Both the position numbers and the translations under genes were made by a program. Positions 1 to 10,595 of a DNA stretch of 64,000 bases are shown one piece after another. The stretch is from Acidobacteriota bacterium (GTDB lineage: Bacteria; Acidobacteriota; Thermoanaerobaculia; UBA5066), in NCBI GenBank assembly GCA_016716715.1, contig JADJVE010000002.1, positions 310,001-374,000 of the forward strand, in the 5' to 3' direction. The notes below the pieces were generated by a model that saw nothing but the letters and a program-made list of their open reading frames with translations, did not search any database and had not been told where the DNA came from. Within the stretch, counting starts at the first letter, position 1. Each line of letters begins with the position of its first letter.

Positions 1-14
1 GTCCCGTCCGTTCG

Positions 15-18
<4 letters not shown>
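1..18 (-). CDS. Start of an unidentified gene running off the window
   Basis: An ATG at 18..16 on the minus strand overlaps the mutL stop codon in an ATGA arrangement, so translation probably continues into a next gene. Only six codons are inside the window (M-T-N-G-R-D), too few for any identification. In many bacteria miaA follows mutL, so a tRNA dimethylallyltransferase is a reasonable guess, but nothing here shows it. Confidence 0.4.
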
Positions 19-1832
<1,814 letters not shown>

Positions 1833-1843
1833 GGGCCGGGATG

Positions 1844-3253
1844 TTATCGGGTCCTCAGGACCATGACGGCCTTCTCGACGTCGAGGAGCTCCCGCGGCAG
1901 ATCGCACGAGAGGCATTCGGGGCCCTTCTCGGTCACGAGCACGTCGTCCTCGATCCTCACGCCGGTGTTCCACCACTTCGCGTCGACGCCCTCCATCTTT
2001 GCCGGGATGTAGATCCCGGGCTCCACCGTGAGCACCATGCCGGGCTTCAGCCTCGTCGCGAAGGACATGCTGGCCGCGAAGCGGTCCTTCGGGTCGGGCC
2101 ACGCGCCGGGCTCGTAGCTTCCCGCGTCGTGGACGTCGAGGCCGAGCCAGTGGCCGGTGCCGTGCGGGAGAAACTTCGCGAACGAGCGGTCCTTCACGAG
2201 GTCCTCGCGCGTCCCCTTGAGGAGGCCGAGCTTCACGAGGCCGTCGACCGTGACGGCGACGGCAGCGTCCTGGATCTCGTGATACGCGGCGCCCGAGACC
2301 GCCTTCGCGATCCCGGCCTTCTGCGCCGCGAGGACGATCTCGTAGAGCGCCTTCTGCTCCGCCGAGAACTTCCCGTTCACGGGGTAGGTCCGCGTCACGT
2401 CGGCCGCGTACATCCCGTACTCGCAGGCCGTGTCGTTCACGACGACCTCGCCCGCCTGCATGGTCCGGCTCGCGTCCGGGTAGTGAAAGATGACGGAGTT
2501 CGGCCCGGAGCCGACGATCGGCGGGTACGCCATGCGCACGCCGCCGCCCGCGAGACACGCGGAGACCTGCGCAGCCTTCAGGACGCCCTCGTTCACGCCG
2601 GGCGCGGCGAGGGCCATCGCGGCGCGGTGGCCGCGCACGGACAGGTCGACGGCTTCCCTGATGAGCGCGAGCTCCGTCGCGTCCTTCACGAGGCGCATCT
2701 GGCCCGCGAGGACGGAGACGTCCGTCGCGGGGAGGCCCGCCGTGCCGGCGTGCGCCATCCGGTTCCAGCCCGTCAGGAGCTTCTCGCGGAACTTCTCGTC
2801 GCCCGCGTCGAGGTAGAAGAGTGCCTTCGCGCCGCGGAACGCCGCGCGCGATTCCTTCTCGAAGTCCGCGACCGGATACGACTCGTCGGCGCGGTGGACG
2901 GACTTCGCTCCCTCGAGGCCCGCGCGGCGGCCGGTCCATTGCTCCGCCCGCCACTCGTTCGGGCGCACGAAGAGGATGTAGCGCTTCCCTTCCGGGGCCG
3001 ACGGGCGCAGGACCGCGATCGCGTCCGGCTCTCCGAACCCGGTCAGGTACCAGAAATTCGAGTCGGCGCGATACGCGTCCCCGACTTCCACGGGCGGCTC
3101 GGCCGGCCCGCGCAGGACGACGACCGCGTCCTTGGGGAGGTTGGCGACGAGAGCGGCGCGGTGGGCCGCGAACCATTCGGGGCCCGGCGCGGCGGGGCCG
3201 GCGAGGGCGGACGACGAGACCAACAGGGCGGCGGCGAGCGTCGCGAGGCGCAT
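1844..3253 (-). CDS. Secreted Xaa-Pro aminopeptidase (peptidase M24B)
   Basis: This 469-aa protein belongs to the PepP/prolidase family, which removes an N-terminal residue preceding proline. An N-terminal signal peptide (MRLATLAAALLVSSSALAG) suggests export, unlike cytosolic PepP. The pita-bread metal ligands can be followed in order: the Asp of NDTACEYG, the DVTRTYPV Asp, the His of HGTGHWLGLDVHD, the Glu of VLTVEPGIYIP and the Glu of GVRIEDDVLVT. A ribosome binding site GGAGG precedes the ATG. It sits 11 bases upstream of mutL in the same direction, so the two may be co-transcribed, but no functional link is evident. Confidence 0.9.
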   Translation of the reverse strand: MRLATLAAALLVSSSALAGPAAPGPEWFAAHRAALVANLPKDAVVVLRGPAEPPVEVGDAYRADSNFWYLTGFGEPDAIAVLRPSAPEGKRYILFVRPNEWRAEQWTGRRAGLEGAKSVHRADESYPVADFEKESRAAFRGAKALFYLDAGDEKFREKLLTGWNRMAHAGTAGLPATDVSVLAGQMRLVKDATELALIREAVDLSVRGHRAAMALAAPGVNEGVLKAAQVSACLAGGGVRMAYPPIVGSGPNSVIFHYPDASRTMQAGEVVVNDTACEYGMYAADVTRTYPVNGKFSAEQKALYEIVLAAQKAGIAKAVSGAAYHEIQDAAVAVTVDGLVKLGLLKGTREDLVKDRSFAKFLPHGTGHWLGLDVHDAGSYEPGAWPDPKDRFAASMSFATRLKPGMVLTVEPGIYIPAKMEGVDAKWWNTGVRIEDDVLVTEKGPECLSCDLPRELLDVEKAVMVLRTR

Positions 3254-3293
3254 GGGTTCCTCCGGTGCGCGGAAGTCTAGTCGAGAGACCGTC

Positions 3294-4085
3294 TCAGGCG
3301 GTGCGCGACGAGACCGCCCGGCTCCCGTCCTCGATCCGCCCGAGCAGACGGAGCAGTCCGTCGAGAATCGTGAGCGGGTGGGGCGGGCAACCCGGGATGA
3401 AGAGGTCGACCGGAACGACGGACGCTGCCCCGCCGTGCTGCTCCGGATGGCCCGCGTAGGGCCCTCCGCTGATCGCGCAGGCTCCGACGGCGATCACGAT
3501 CTTCGGCGGCGCCACCGCGTCATACGTCTTCTGCAGCGCGAGCCGCATGTTCTCCGTCACGGGCCCCGTGATGAGGAGGCCGTCCGCATGGCGAGGAGAG
3601 GCGACGTAGTTGATCCCGAAGCGCCCGAGGTCCCAGCCGATCGTCCCCAGCACGTTGACGTCCGCACTGCAGGCGTTGCAGTCCCCCGCGCTCACGACGC
3701 GCAATTTCAGGGAGCGGCCGAAGAGCCGCCGGAGATTCCGCTCGAGCGCGTCCGCGAGCGCCAACTCCTGCCCGCGTGCGACGAGCTCTTCCCGCCGGCG
3801 GGTTGCGAGACGGTAATCGTTCGTGAACGCGATGGCCCCTTCCGGGCACGCCGTGACGCACTCCGTGCAGAAAAGGCACCGGCCGAGGTCGAGCGAGAGA
3901 GAACCGTCCCCGCCGATTGCGTCCGTCGGGCACACGTCCGCGCAGGACCGGCATCCTTCCGGACATCTCGAGGGGTCGAGCGTGGGCGCGCCCCGGAACC
4001 GCTCGGGCAGCGCAGGCGGCTCGCCATCCGGATACGCCGTCGTGCGGTGCCCCTGGTGTGCGCGTGCGAGCAGGGCCTTCAGCAT
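3294..4085 (-). CDS. Ehr/Hyf-like ferredoxin-NuoB fusion subunit (HyfH-HyfI type)
   Basis: This 263-aa peripheral subunit of a complex I-like membrane complex joins two modules. Residues ~35-85 form a 2x[4Fe-4S] ferredoxin (C-PEG-C-RS-C-ADV-CP and C-LF-C-TE-C-VTA-CP). Residues ~135-245 form a NuoB/small-hydrogenase-subunit domain with the proximal cluster ligands in CNAC, GACAISGG and PGCPPHP. In Hyf and Hyc these are separate proteins (HyfH, HyfI). All cluster ligands are intact, so electron transfer should work even though the partner large subunit has lost its Ni-Fe site. It is the last gene of the complex operon, 10 bases downstream of the large subunit. Confidence 0.87.
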   Translation of the reverse strand: MLKALLARAHQGHRTTAYPDGEPPALPERFRGAPTLDPSRCPEGCRSCADVCPTDAIGGDGSLSLDLGRCLFCTECVTACPEGAIAFTNDYRLATRRREELVARGQELALADALERNLRRLFGRSLKLRVVSAGDCNACSADVNVLGTIGWDLGRFGINYVASPRHADGLLITGPVTENMRLALQKTYDAVAPPKIVIAVGACAISGGPYAGHPEQHGGAASVVPVDLFIPGCPPHPLTILDGLLRLLGRIEDGSRAVSSRTA

Positions 4086-4095
4086 CGGACTTCCC

Positions 4096-5637
4096 TCACA
4101 GGTCGTGGCCGCAATAGGAGAGGTTGAAGCTCTTGTTACACAGCGGGAAATCCGAAATCTGGCCGCCGCGGAGCGCGAGGGCCAGCCCGATCCAGTTGTG
4201 GAAGGACGGATCGGTGATCTTGTAGCGGGAGAAGCGGCCGGCCGCGTCGGTCGTCGCGACGTGGCAGATCTCCCCGCGCCATCCCTCCGTGAGCGATACG
4301 ACGAGCGAGTCCGGCCTCATGACTCCGGCCGCGGCGCCCGGCCCGCCCGGCGGAAGTCCGTCGAGCTGGTCGAGGATGAAGGAGATCGACTGCCGGATCT
4401 CGAGCCAGCGAACGTAGGCGCGCGAGTTGACGTCGCCGTGATGGGCCGTCATCACCGGCAGGTGGACGAAACGAAAAATGCCCGAGGGAAAGTCGTGCCG
4501 CACGTCCCGCTGGATGCCGCACGCGCGCGCCGCCGGCCCGACGAGGCCCAAGGCCTCCGCGTCTTCCGGCGTCACGGTTCCTGTGCGGTCGAAGCGCTCC
4601 CGCACGCTCGGCGTCTCCCAGAGGAGCTCCACCGCCTCCGTGACCTCCCGCCGCGCAACGGCGACGCGGGACCTCAGGATCTCGACCTGCGCGGGCAGGA
4701 GATCGAATCCGATGCCGCCGGGGCGAACGAGACCGCGCCCGAATCGTGAGCCGCAGATCTCCGCCGTCATGTTCAGGAAGTCTCCGCGCAGGCGTCCGCA
4801 GTACGCCGCGGTGGGGAGATACGCGACGTCGCCCGCGAGGGCTCCGAGGTCGCCGACGTGGTTCGCGAGCCGTTCGAGCTCGAGCGCGATGCCGCGAATC
4901 GCGTGGGCGCGCGCGGAGACCGGCATACCGGCGAGAGCCTCGACCGCCTGGGCGTACGCGAGCGCGTGGCCGATCGTCGTGTCGCCCGCGACCGTCTCCA
5001 TGTACGGCAGCGTCCGCTTCGTCGGCCCGCCGACGACGGACCGCTCGACGCCGCGATGCTGGTAACCGAGGGCGATCTCGAGGTGGAAGACCTCCTCGCC
5101 GTGGCACTGGAACCGGAAATGCCCGGGCTCGATCACCCCGGCATGGACCGGGCCGACCGCGACCTCGTGCACCTCGTCTCCCTCGACCCGGAAGAAGTCC
5201 GTCACGCCCGGCAGGATCGTGGCGTCCGCCGGGCGGCCCCAGGCGTCGTGGGCCGGGCGATACGAGTGGTGGTAACGCACCGGCTTCAGCCAGGGATGTC
5301 CCTCGAACCTCACGCCGTACTGCTCGGCGATCTCGCGCTCGAAGAGATGCGGCTGCGCCGTCTCGGGGACGAGGGACGCGAACGCCGTTCCGTCGCAATT
5401 CGTGCGCGCGACGGAGAGGCGCCCGTTCGCGTCGTCCGCGAGCACGGCGACGAGGGAGATGCCTTCGGCTGCCGGCCCGCTCGAGGAATCGGCCGCCGAG
5501 CCAAAGTAGGACACGAGACGTTTCCCCTTGTCGCGCAGGGCGTTGACGAGCCATCCGCGGAAGTGGGAGGGCTCGAGAGAAGGCACGTCCTTCAGAGCGA
5601 GGGCACGCCCGTTCCGGGTCGCGGCGCCCGCCGTCAC
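4096..5637 (-). CDS. Ehr/HyfG-like NuoCD-type large subunit without Ni-Fe ligands
   Basis: This 513-aa protein resembles HycE/HyfG: an N-terminal NuoC-like domain (HLFEREIAEQYGVRFEGHP) followed by a NuoD/large-hydrogenase domain. In HycE-type hydrogenases Ni is held by CGIC near the N-terminus and by DPCxxC near the C-terminus. The corresponding positions here read VAGDTTIGHALAY (CGIC replaced by AGDT) and TDPSFHNW (C replaced by S and N). All four Ni-Fe cysteines are therefore absent and the protein cannot be a [NiFe] hydrogenase. This matches the published class of energy-converting hydrogenase-related (Ehr) complexes, whose substrate is unknown. A C-terminal SYCGHDL tail remains. The start overlaps the upstream stop by 4 bases. 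Confidence 0.88.
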   Translation of the reverse strand: MTAGAATRNGRALALKDVPSLEPSHFRGWLVNALRDKGKRLVSYFGSAADSSSGPAAEGISLVAVLADDANGRLSVARTNCDGTAFASLVPETAQPHLFEREIAEQYGVRFEGHPWLKPVRYHHSYRPAHDAWGRPADATILPGVTDFFRVEGDEVHEVAVGPVHAGVIEPGHFRFQCHGEEVFHLEIALGYQHRGVERSVVGGPTKRTLPYMETVAGDTTIGHALAYAQAVEALAGMPVSARAHAIRGIALELERLANHVGDLGALAGDVAYLPTAAYCGRLRGDFLNMTAEICGSRFGRGLVRPGGIGFDLLPAQVEILRSRVAVARREVTEAVELLWETPSVRERFDRTGTVTPEDAEALGLVGPAARACGIQRDVRHDFPSGIFRFVHLPVMTAHHGDVNSRAYVRWLEIRQSISFILDQLDGLPPGGPGAAAGVMRPDSLVVSLTEGWRGEICHVATTDAAGRFSRYKITDPSFHNWIGLALALRGGQISDFPLCNKSFNLSYCGHDL

Positions 5638-7067
5638 GAGGCGCCCTCCAGCATCTTCGCGGCGGCGAGGACCATGCCGTAGACCCCGTCCGGAATCCAG
5701 ATCCCCATGACGAGGACCATCGTCAGGGCCGCCAGCATCGGGGCGACTCTCCAGAACGTGTCGCGAAAGTCCGTCGTGTCGCCGGCCGGGGAGACCGGCC
5801 CCTGAACCACCGCGAGAACCGTGGCGCCCATGCCGATGAAGATCACGACGAGGAAGATCAGGAAGAGAGCCGCCACGACGAAGTGGCGTCCCGACATCGC
5901 GCCCGAGAGGATCGTGAATTCGCTGATGAACGGTCCGAACGGCGGCGAGCCCGTGATCGCGAGGAAGCCCGCGAGAAAGAGGGCGCCGGACACGGGGACG
6001 CGGCGGAGCGCACCGCTGACCTTGTCGATCGACTTGCTCCCGTAAGCGCGGTGGATGTTGCCTGCGGAGAGGAAGAGCACGACCTTCGTCAGGGCGTTGT
6101 TGATGACGTGCAGGAGCGCGCCGACGATCGCGATGCCGCCGACGCCGATGCCGATGACGAGGATTCCCATGTGCTCGACGCTGGAGTACGCGAGCATCCG
6201 CTTGAAGTCGCGCTGCCCCGCCATGAACGCCGCCGCGACCGCCATCGAGAGCAGCCCGAAGCCGAGGAAGAGCTCACGCGCGAAGGCTCCTTCTCCGGCC
6301 GCCTGCATCACACGGTAAACCCGGAGGAGCGCGAGGAACGCGCAGTTCGTCATCCCGCCGGCGAGAAGGGCCCCGATGATCCCGGGGGCCTCCCCGTATG
6401 CGTCCGGCTTCCAGGTATGCATCGGCGCGAGCCCCATCTTCGTCCCGTAGCCGACGACGAGGAGGACGAAGCCGGCCCTCAGCCAGGGCCGGGACAACGC
6501 GGTGCCGTGCTCCAGAAGCGCCGAGAAGAGGAGGCTCTCGTCCCCCGACGCGCCGTGGAGCGCCGCGTACGCCACGAAGAGCGAACCGAGGAGCGCGAGC
6601 GCGATCCCGACCGACCCGATCATGAGGTACTTCCACGCCGCCTCGAGCGAGCGGGCATTGTGGTTGAAGTAGATGAGGACGGCCGTCGAGAGGGTCGCTC
6701 CCTCGACCGCGACCCACACGACCGCGAGGTGCTGCGCCAGGGTGATCGCCGTCGTCATCGACAGGAAGGTCAGGAGGCAGACGCAGAACACGAGATTCGA
6801 CCGCTCTTTCCGCACCCGCAGGTATCCGACGCCGTAGAGCGCGCAGAGCGTGAAGAGCACGGAGACGACGAGGAGGATCAGGCGCCCGAGCGCGTCGGCG
6901 AGGAACCAGCCTCCGAACATCGAATCGCCCGAGCGGACGGTGAGCGCACCCGCGAGGTGCAGGAGGGCGGTCCCGGCGACGATCAGCGGCCGCACCCGCG
7001 CCGAGGGCGTCACGGCGGCCACGAGGGCCGCGACGAGGGGCATCAGGATGAGACCGAGCAGCACCAT
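5634..7067 (-). CDS. Ehr/HyfF-like antiporter-type membrane subunit (NuoN-like)
   Basis: This 477-aa polytopic membrane protein belongs to the NuoL/M/N-HyfF family of proton- or cation-translocating subunits. Conserved features are the TM5 glutamate in VAVEGATLSTAVLIYF, the TM7 lysine in GYGTKMGLAPMHTWKPDAYGEAP, and the discontinuous-helix segment AYSSVEHMGILVIG. It lies between the HyfE-like and HyfG-like genes, as in hyf and ehr operons. It is the shortest of three antiporter-like subunits encoded here and lacks the long C-terminal extension of NuoL. Confidence 0.88.
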   Translation of the reverse strand: MVLLGLILMPLVAALVAAVTPSARVRPLIVAGTALLHLAGALTVRSGDSMFGGWFLADALGRLILLVVSVLFTLCALYGVGYLRVRKERSNLVFCVCLLTFLSMTTAITLAQHLAVVWVAVEGATLSTAVLIYFNHNARSLEAAWKYLMIGSVGIALALLGSLFVAYAALHGASGDESLLFSALLEHGTALSRPWLRAGFVLLVVGYGTKMGLAPMHTWKPDAYGEAPGIIGALLAGGMTNCAFLALLRVYRVMQAAGEGAFARELFLGFGLLSMAVAAAFMAGQRDFKRMLAYSSVEHMGILVIGIGVGGIAIVGALLHVINNALTKVVLFLSAGNIHRAYGSKSIDKVSGALRRVPVSGALFLAGFLAITGSPPFGPFISEFTILSGAMSGRHFVVAALFLIFLVVIFIGMGATVLAVVQGPVSPAGDTTDFRDTFWRVAPMLAALTMVLVMGIWIPDGVYGMVLAAAKMLEGAS

Positions 7068-7071
7068 CGGG

Positions 7072-7713
7072 TCAGTCCCTGAGCTCCGAGAGACGGTCCG
7101 TGTCGAGCGAGCCGAATTCCCTCTGGATGTGGTTCATGACGATTCCCATCACGAAGATCCCGACGAGGAGGTCGAGGAGGACGCCCACCTCGACGAGAGT
7201 CGGCATCGCCTCGTGGAGGAGCTGCGCGAAGACGAAGATCCCGTTCTCGAGAATGAGGTATCCCGTGACCTGAGAGATGGCCTTGCGCCTCGTCGTCAGG
7301 AGGAGGAAGCCCGCGAAGAGCGTCGCGAGCGCCACCGGAACGACGAGGAGGTCGCGGTGCGACGACATGAGCGGAAGGCGGCCCGCGAAGAGGGCCGCGG
7401 CGCCCGTCCCGACGGCGAGGAGCAGGACCGAGGGGACGAGCCCCAGGTAGGGCTCCATCTCGTGCTGGATGTGCACCTCGCGGAGGGCCCGGATGAGCAT
7501 CCCCGGAATCACGAAGGCCTTGACGACACCCGCGACGATCACGAGGCCGACGAGCCGCGCCGTCGGTTCCGGCGAGAAGAACAGCGGAAACACGCTGACG
7601 AAAAAGCCCTGCAGGGCCGCCGCCCGGATGCAGGCCTTCAGGTTCGAAGAGCCGAGCGCGAGGAAGTTCATCGTGACGGCGAGGATGAGGATGGATGAGG
7701 CGATTTCTCTCAT
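7072..7713 (-). CDS. Ehr/HyfE-like membrane subunit (NuoK-like)
   Basis: This 213-aa protein has about six hydrophobic segments and resembles HyfE of hydrogenase-4, a NuoK relative extended by additional helices. Recognisable parts are the early AVTMNFLALGSSNL segment and the LEVGVLLDLLVGIFVMGIVMNHIQ-like C-terminal helices, in which a buried Glu/Asp (VEVGVLLDLLVG) is typical of the family. It sits 3 bases after the HyfC-like gene and 4 bases before the HyfF-like gene. The assignment rests on order and hydropathy together with these motifs. Confidence 0.82.
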   Translation of the reverse strand: MREIASSILILAVTMNFLALGSSNLKACIRAAALQGFFVSVFPLFFSPEPTARLVGLVIVAGVVKAFVIPGMLIRALREVHIQHEMEPYLGLVPSVLLLAVGTGAAALFAGRLPLMSSHRDLLVVPVALATLFAGFLLLTTRRKAISQVTGYLILENGIFVFAQLLHEAMPTLVEVGVLLDLLVGIFVMGIVMNHIQREFGSLDTDRLSELRD

Positions 7714-7716
7714 CGT

Positions 7717-8637
7717 CTATCTCAGGACCAGGACGACGGCGAACCCCGCGAGGAGAGTCGCCGTGACGAGGAGTTGTGGGACGCGGACGAGCCGGAGCCG
7801 CGCCATGCTCGACTCGACGAGCCCGACGACGACGCCGACCCCGACGAGGCCGCCCGCGGAGGCCGCGAAGGCGAGCGCGCCCGAACCCGGGCGGGAGGGG
7901 ATCAGGAGCATGACGAGCAGCTCCGCGAAGACGGTGAGCTTGAGCGCCCCGCCGTACACGATGAAGCCGAGCGCGGGCCCCGCGTGGTCGAGCACCATCA
8001 CTTCGTGGATCATCGTCAGCTCGAGATGCGTCGTGGGATCGTCGAACGGAACGCGCGCGTTCTCGGCGAGAAGGACGATGAACCAGCTCGCGAGAATGAG
8101 AATGATGGACGCGCTCGACTTCTGCCAGGCCGCCGAAGCGCCGAGGTCGAACATACCCGTCAGCGAGAGCGAGCCCGACATCCGCGTGAGCGCGAGCATG
8201 CCGAAGAGGAGGGCCGGCTCCGCGAGAGCCGAAAACGTCACCTCGCGCGCCGCGCCCATTCCTTCGAACGGCGAGCCCGTGTCCATGGCCGCGGCGGCGA
8301 CGAAGAACCGCGCAAGCGCAAAAACACCGACGAAGAGAATCATGTCTCCCGTGAACGAGAGAAGGGCGGGCCGGCCTCCGAGAGGCAACAGGAGCGATGC
8401 GACGACCGGCGCCACGACGGAAACGACCGGGCCGGCCAGAAACACCCACGTCGTCGTGGTGCTCACGACGAATCCCTTTCGGAGGAGCTTCGCGAGATCG
8501 AAATAGACCTGGAGAAGCGGCGGCCCGGTTCGCCCGGCCACGAGGGCCTTCGTCTTGTTGATCACGCCGGGGAGAAGCGGCGCGAGAACGAGCACGGCAA
8601 GGAGGTTGGCGATCGAGGTCACCATGACGCACTCCAC
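7717..8637 (-). CDS. Ehr/HyfC-like membrane anchor (NuoH-like)
   Basis: This ~306-aa polytopic protein belongs to the NuoH/HycD/HyfC family, which anchors the peripheral arm and connects it to the ion-pumping subunits. It shows the family signatures GRTGPPLLQVYFDLAKLLRKG near the N-terminus and the acidic loop DDPTTHLELTMIHEVMVLDHAGP. Two starts are possible: the GTG at 8637, or the ATG at 8625 (M-V-T-S-I-A), which would overlap the upstream gene by 7 bases and fits the family N-terminus slightly better. It follows the second NuoL-like gene without a gap. Confidence 0.87.
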   Translation of the reverse strand: MECVMVTSIANLLAVLVLAPLLPGVINKTKALVAGRTGPPLLQVYFDLAKLLRKGFVVSTTTTWVFLAGPVVSVVAPVVASLLLPLGGRPALLSFTGDMILFVGVFALARFFVAAAAMDTGSPFEGMGAAREVTFSALAEPALLFGMLALTRMSGSLSLTGMFDLGASAAWQKSSASIILILASWFIVLLAENARVPFDDPTTHLELTMIHEVMVLDHAGPALGFIVYGGALKLTVFAELLVMLLIPSRPGSGALAFAASAGGLVGVGVVVGLVESSMARLRLVRVPQLLVTATLLAGFAVVLVLR

Positions 8638-10595
8638 GCGAGAAGAACCACGAGCGTGACGACGATGTAGAGCAGATAGGCCTGGATGCGGCCGGCCTGG
8701 ATGACGCGCGCGAGGCCGAGGAACGAACGCCCGCGCGTCAGACCCGGGAGCAGGAGGCGGTCGAGCACCGGATCAGGCGCATGGCTCTCGAAGCGCTCGC
8801 CTGCCGCCGGGAACGGTCCCGCCACGCTCGGGCGATGCTCGTCGGGCAGCACGGCCCAGCGGAACATTCCCACCAGCATCTGCGCGAACGACGAAGCCGT
8901 GTATTGGATTCGCGGGCCGCCCGAAGCGTACCCGCAGTCCCACGTCGTCGTCCGCGCCGCCCGCCGGGCCCGGGCCGCGGCGGCAAGGCCCATGGCCGCG
9001 AGGAAGACGACGAGAAGGAGCGGGATCCCGCCGAGCGCGCCAAGGTCCGCATCCGCCCGCGATCCCGCATGGCCGAGGAGGAGCGCGCCCGCCGCGTCGC
9101 GGCCGAGCCCCGCGGCGCCCGCGGGCCAGAGCCCGATGACGACGCAGGCGAGGGCGAGCCCTCCCATCGAAAAGAGCATCGATCGGTTCGGGTCGCCAGC
9201 CTCGATCGCCGCGGCCGGCCCCCGTGGAGATCCCAGGAATACGGCCGCGAATGCCTTCACGAAGCACGCCACGGCGAGGGCGCCGATGAGCGCGAGCGCG
9301 GGGGCGCCCGCCGCCGCGCCGAGCATTCCGGCCCCTGCGCTGTCGCCGGTGAGCGCCCGGAAGCTCCCGAGCGTGATCAGCCACTCGCTGACGAACCCGT
9401 TCAAGGGCGGAAGGCCGCAGATCGCCGCGGCGCCGACGAGGAACGCGGCTCCCGTAAAACGCATACGCCGAAGGAGGCCGCCCATCGAATCGATCTCCCG
9501 CGTGCCGGTCGCGCGGATCACCGCTCCGGCCGAATAGAAGAGAAGCGATTTGAACGCCGCGTGGTTCCAGACGTGAAGGAGGCCGCCCGCGAACCCCAGC
9601 ACGGCCCAGTCGAGCCGGCCCTGCGCCATCCCGAGCGCGCCGACACCGAGCCCGATCAGGATGATGCCGATGTTCTCGATCGAGTGGTACGCGAGGAGGC
9701 GCTTGAGATCGTGCTGCGCGAGCGCAAGGACGACGCCGAGAACGCCGGACGAGATGCCGAGGGCCACGAGCGCGAGCCCGAGCCACGTCGGGTACGCGGG
9801 CAGCATCGAAAGGACCCGGACGAGGCCGTAGATCCCCATCTTCAGGACGACGCCCGAGAGCAGCGCCGACACGTGACTCGGCGCCGCCGCGTGCGCGTCC
9901 GGCAGCCAGATGTGAAGCGGGATCACGCCCGCCTTGAGGCCGAAGCCGGCGAGCGCGAGCAGCAGGATGGGGCGGAGCAGCGCCGAGGAGCCGAGCGCCT
10001 CGGAGGGGACGAGGAGCCATCCGCCCGTCGCGTCGCGCAGCAGCGTGAACATCGCGAAGAGAATCAGGGTGCCCACGTGGGCCGACACGAGATAGATCCA
10101 CCCCGCGCGGAGCGCCCTGGCGTCGTTCTGGTCGGTCGTGACGAGAAAGAAGGCCGCGACGGAGACGACCTCCCAGCCGGCGAGGAAGGCCCACGCGTCG
10201 CCGGCCGCCATCACGAGCGCGAGACTGGCCGTAACGACCCCGTAAAAGAAGCGGAGCTTGCGGCCGTTCTCCGGATGGCGCGACTCGGCCCAGTAGCCCT
10301 CGCCGTAGATCGAGCCGAGGCCGGCAACGACGAAAACCGGCACGAGGAAGAACGCCGAGAGGCGGTCGAGCGAGAACGCCACGGACCCACCGGGCAACGG
10401 CCAGGCCAATCGAATCGTCACGGCGCCGCCGGCGAGCGCCCACGCCGCGGCGCCCGCGCCGGCGACGCACCCGAGGACGTGCAGCACGGTCGCGATCCGC
10501 TGCCCCGCCGCCCGTCCCGGAGGAAAAAGCAGGCCCGGGAGCCCGCTGACTCCGGCCAGCACGGAGGCGACCAGGAGAAGCTCGAGACTCGTCAT
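8619..10595 (-). CDS. Ehr/HyfB-like antiporter-type membrane subunit 2 (NuoL-like)
   Basis: This 658-aa subunit has about 16 transmembrane segments and belongs to the NuoL/HyfB family. Key charged residues are present: the Glu of LAGWEVVSVAAFFLV, the Lys of GFGLKAGVIPLHIWLPDAH, and the Lys in SGVVLKMGIYGLVRV. The ATG at 10595..10593 overlaps the stop of the preceding antiporter-like gene (ATGA), indicating translational coupling. It is clearly paralogous to the gene just upstream (shared HAxAPSHVSAL, TWDCGYA and C-terminal YTA-SF), so the complex probably contains two related NuoL-type pumps in addition to the HyfF-like one. Confidence 0.88.
   Translation of the reverse strand: MTSLELLLVASVLAGVSGLPGLLFPPGRAAGQRIATVLHVLGCVAGAGAAAWALAGGAVTIRLAWPLPGGSVAFSLDRLSAFFLVPVFVVAGLGSIYGEGYWAESRHPENGRKLRFFYGVVTASLALVMAAGDAWAFLAGWEVVSVAAFFLVTTDQNDARALRAGWIYLVSAHVGTLILFAMFTLLRDATGGWLLVPSEALGSSALLRPILLLALAGFGLKAGVIPLHIWLPDAHAAAPSHVSALLSGVVLKMGIYGLVRVLSMLPAYPTWLGLALVALGISSGVLGVVLALAQHDLKRLLAYHSIENIGIILIGLGVGALGMAQGRLDWAVLGFAGGLLHVWNHAAFKSLLFYSAGAVIRATGTREIDSMGGLLRRMRFTGAAFLVGAAAICGLPPLNGFVSEWLITLGSFRALTGDSAGAGMLGAAAGAPALALIGALAVACFVKAFAAVFLGSPRGPAAAIEAGDPNRSMLFSMGGLALACVVIGLWPAGAAGLGRDAAGALLLGHAGSRADADLGALGGIPLLLVVFLAAMGLAAAARARRAARTTTWDCGYASGGPRIQYTASSFAQMLVGMFRWAVLPDEHRPSVAGPFPAAGERFESHAPDPVLDRLLLPGLTRGRSFLGLARVIQAGRIQAYLLYIVVTLVVLLAWSASW

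Noticed and set aside
1833..3176. A much longer MutL starting about 450 codons upstream
   Set aside because: The extension is antisense-type noise over the M24 peptidase gene, which has a signal peptide, metal ligands and its own ribosome binding site. MutL has a GTG start right at the conserved domain.
1841..3280. Long open frames antisense or out of frame to clear genes throughout the window
   Set aside because: In DNA of this GC content stop codons are rare in several frames. These frames show Arg/Ala/Gly/Pro-rich composition and no domain, so they were treated as shadows.
4096..5637. Calling the large subunit an active [NiFe] hydrogenase or formate hydrogenlyase subunit
   Set aside because: All four Ni-Fe ligand positions are substituted (AGDT for CGIC, S and N for the two cysteines of DPCxxC), and no hydrogenase maturation (hyp) genes are present in the window.
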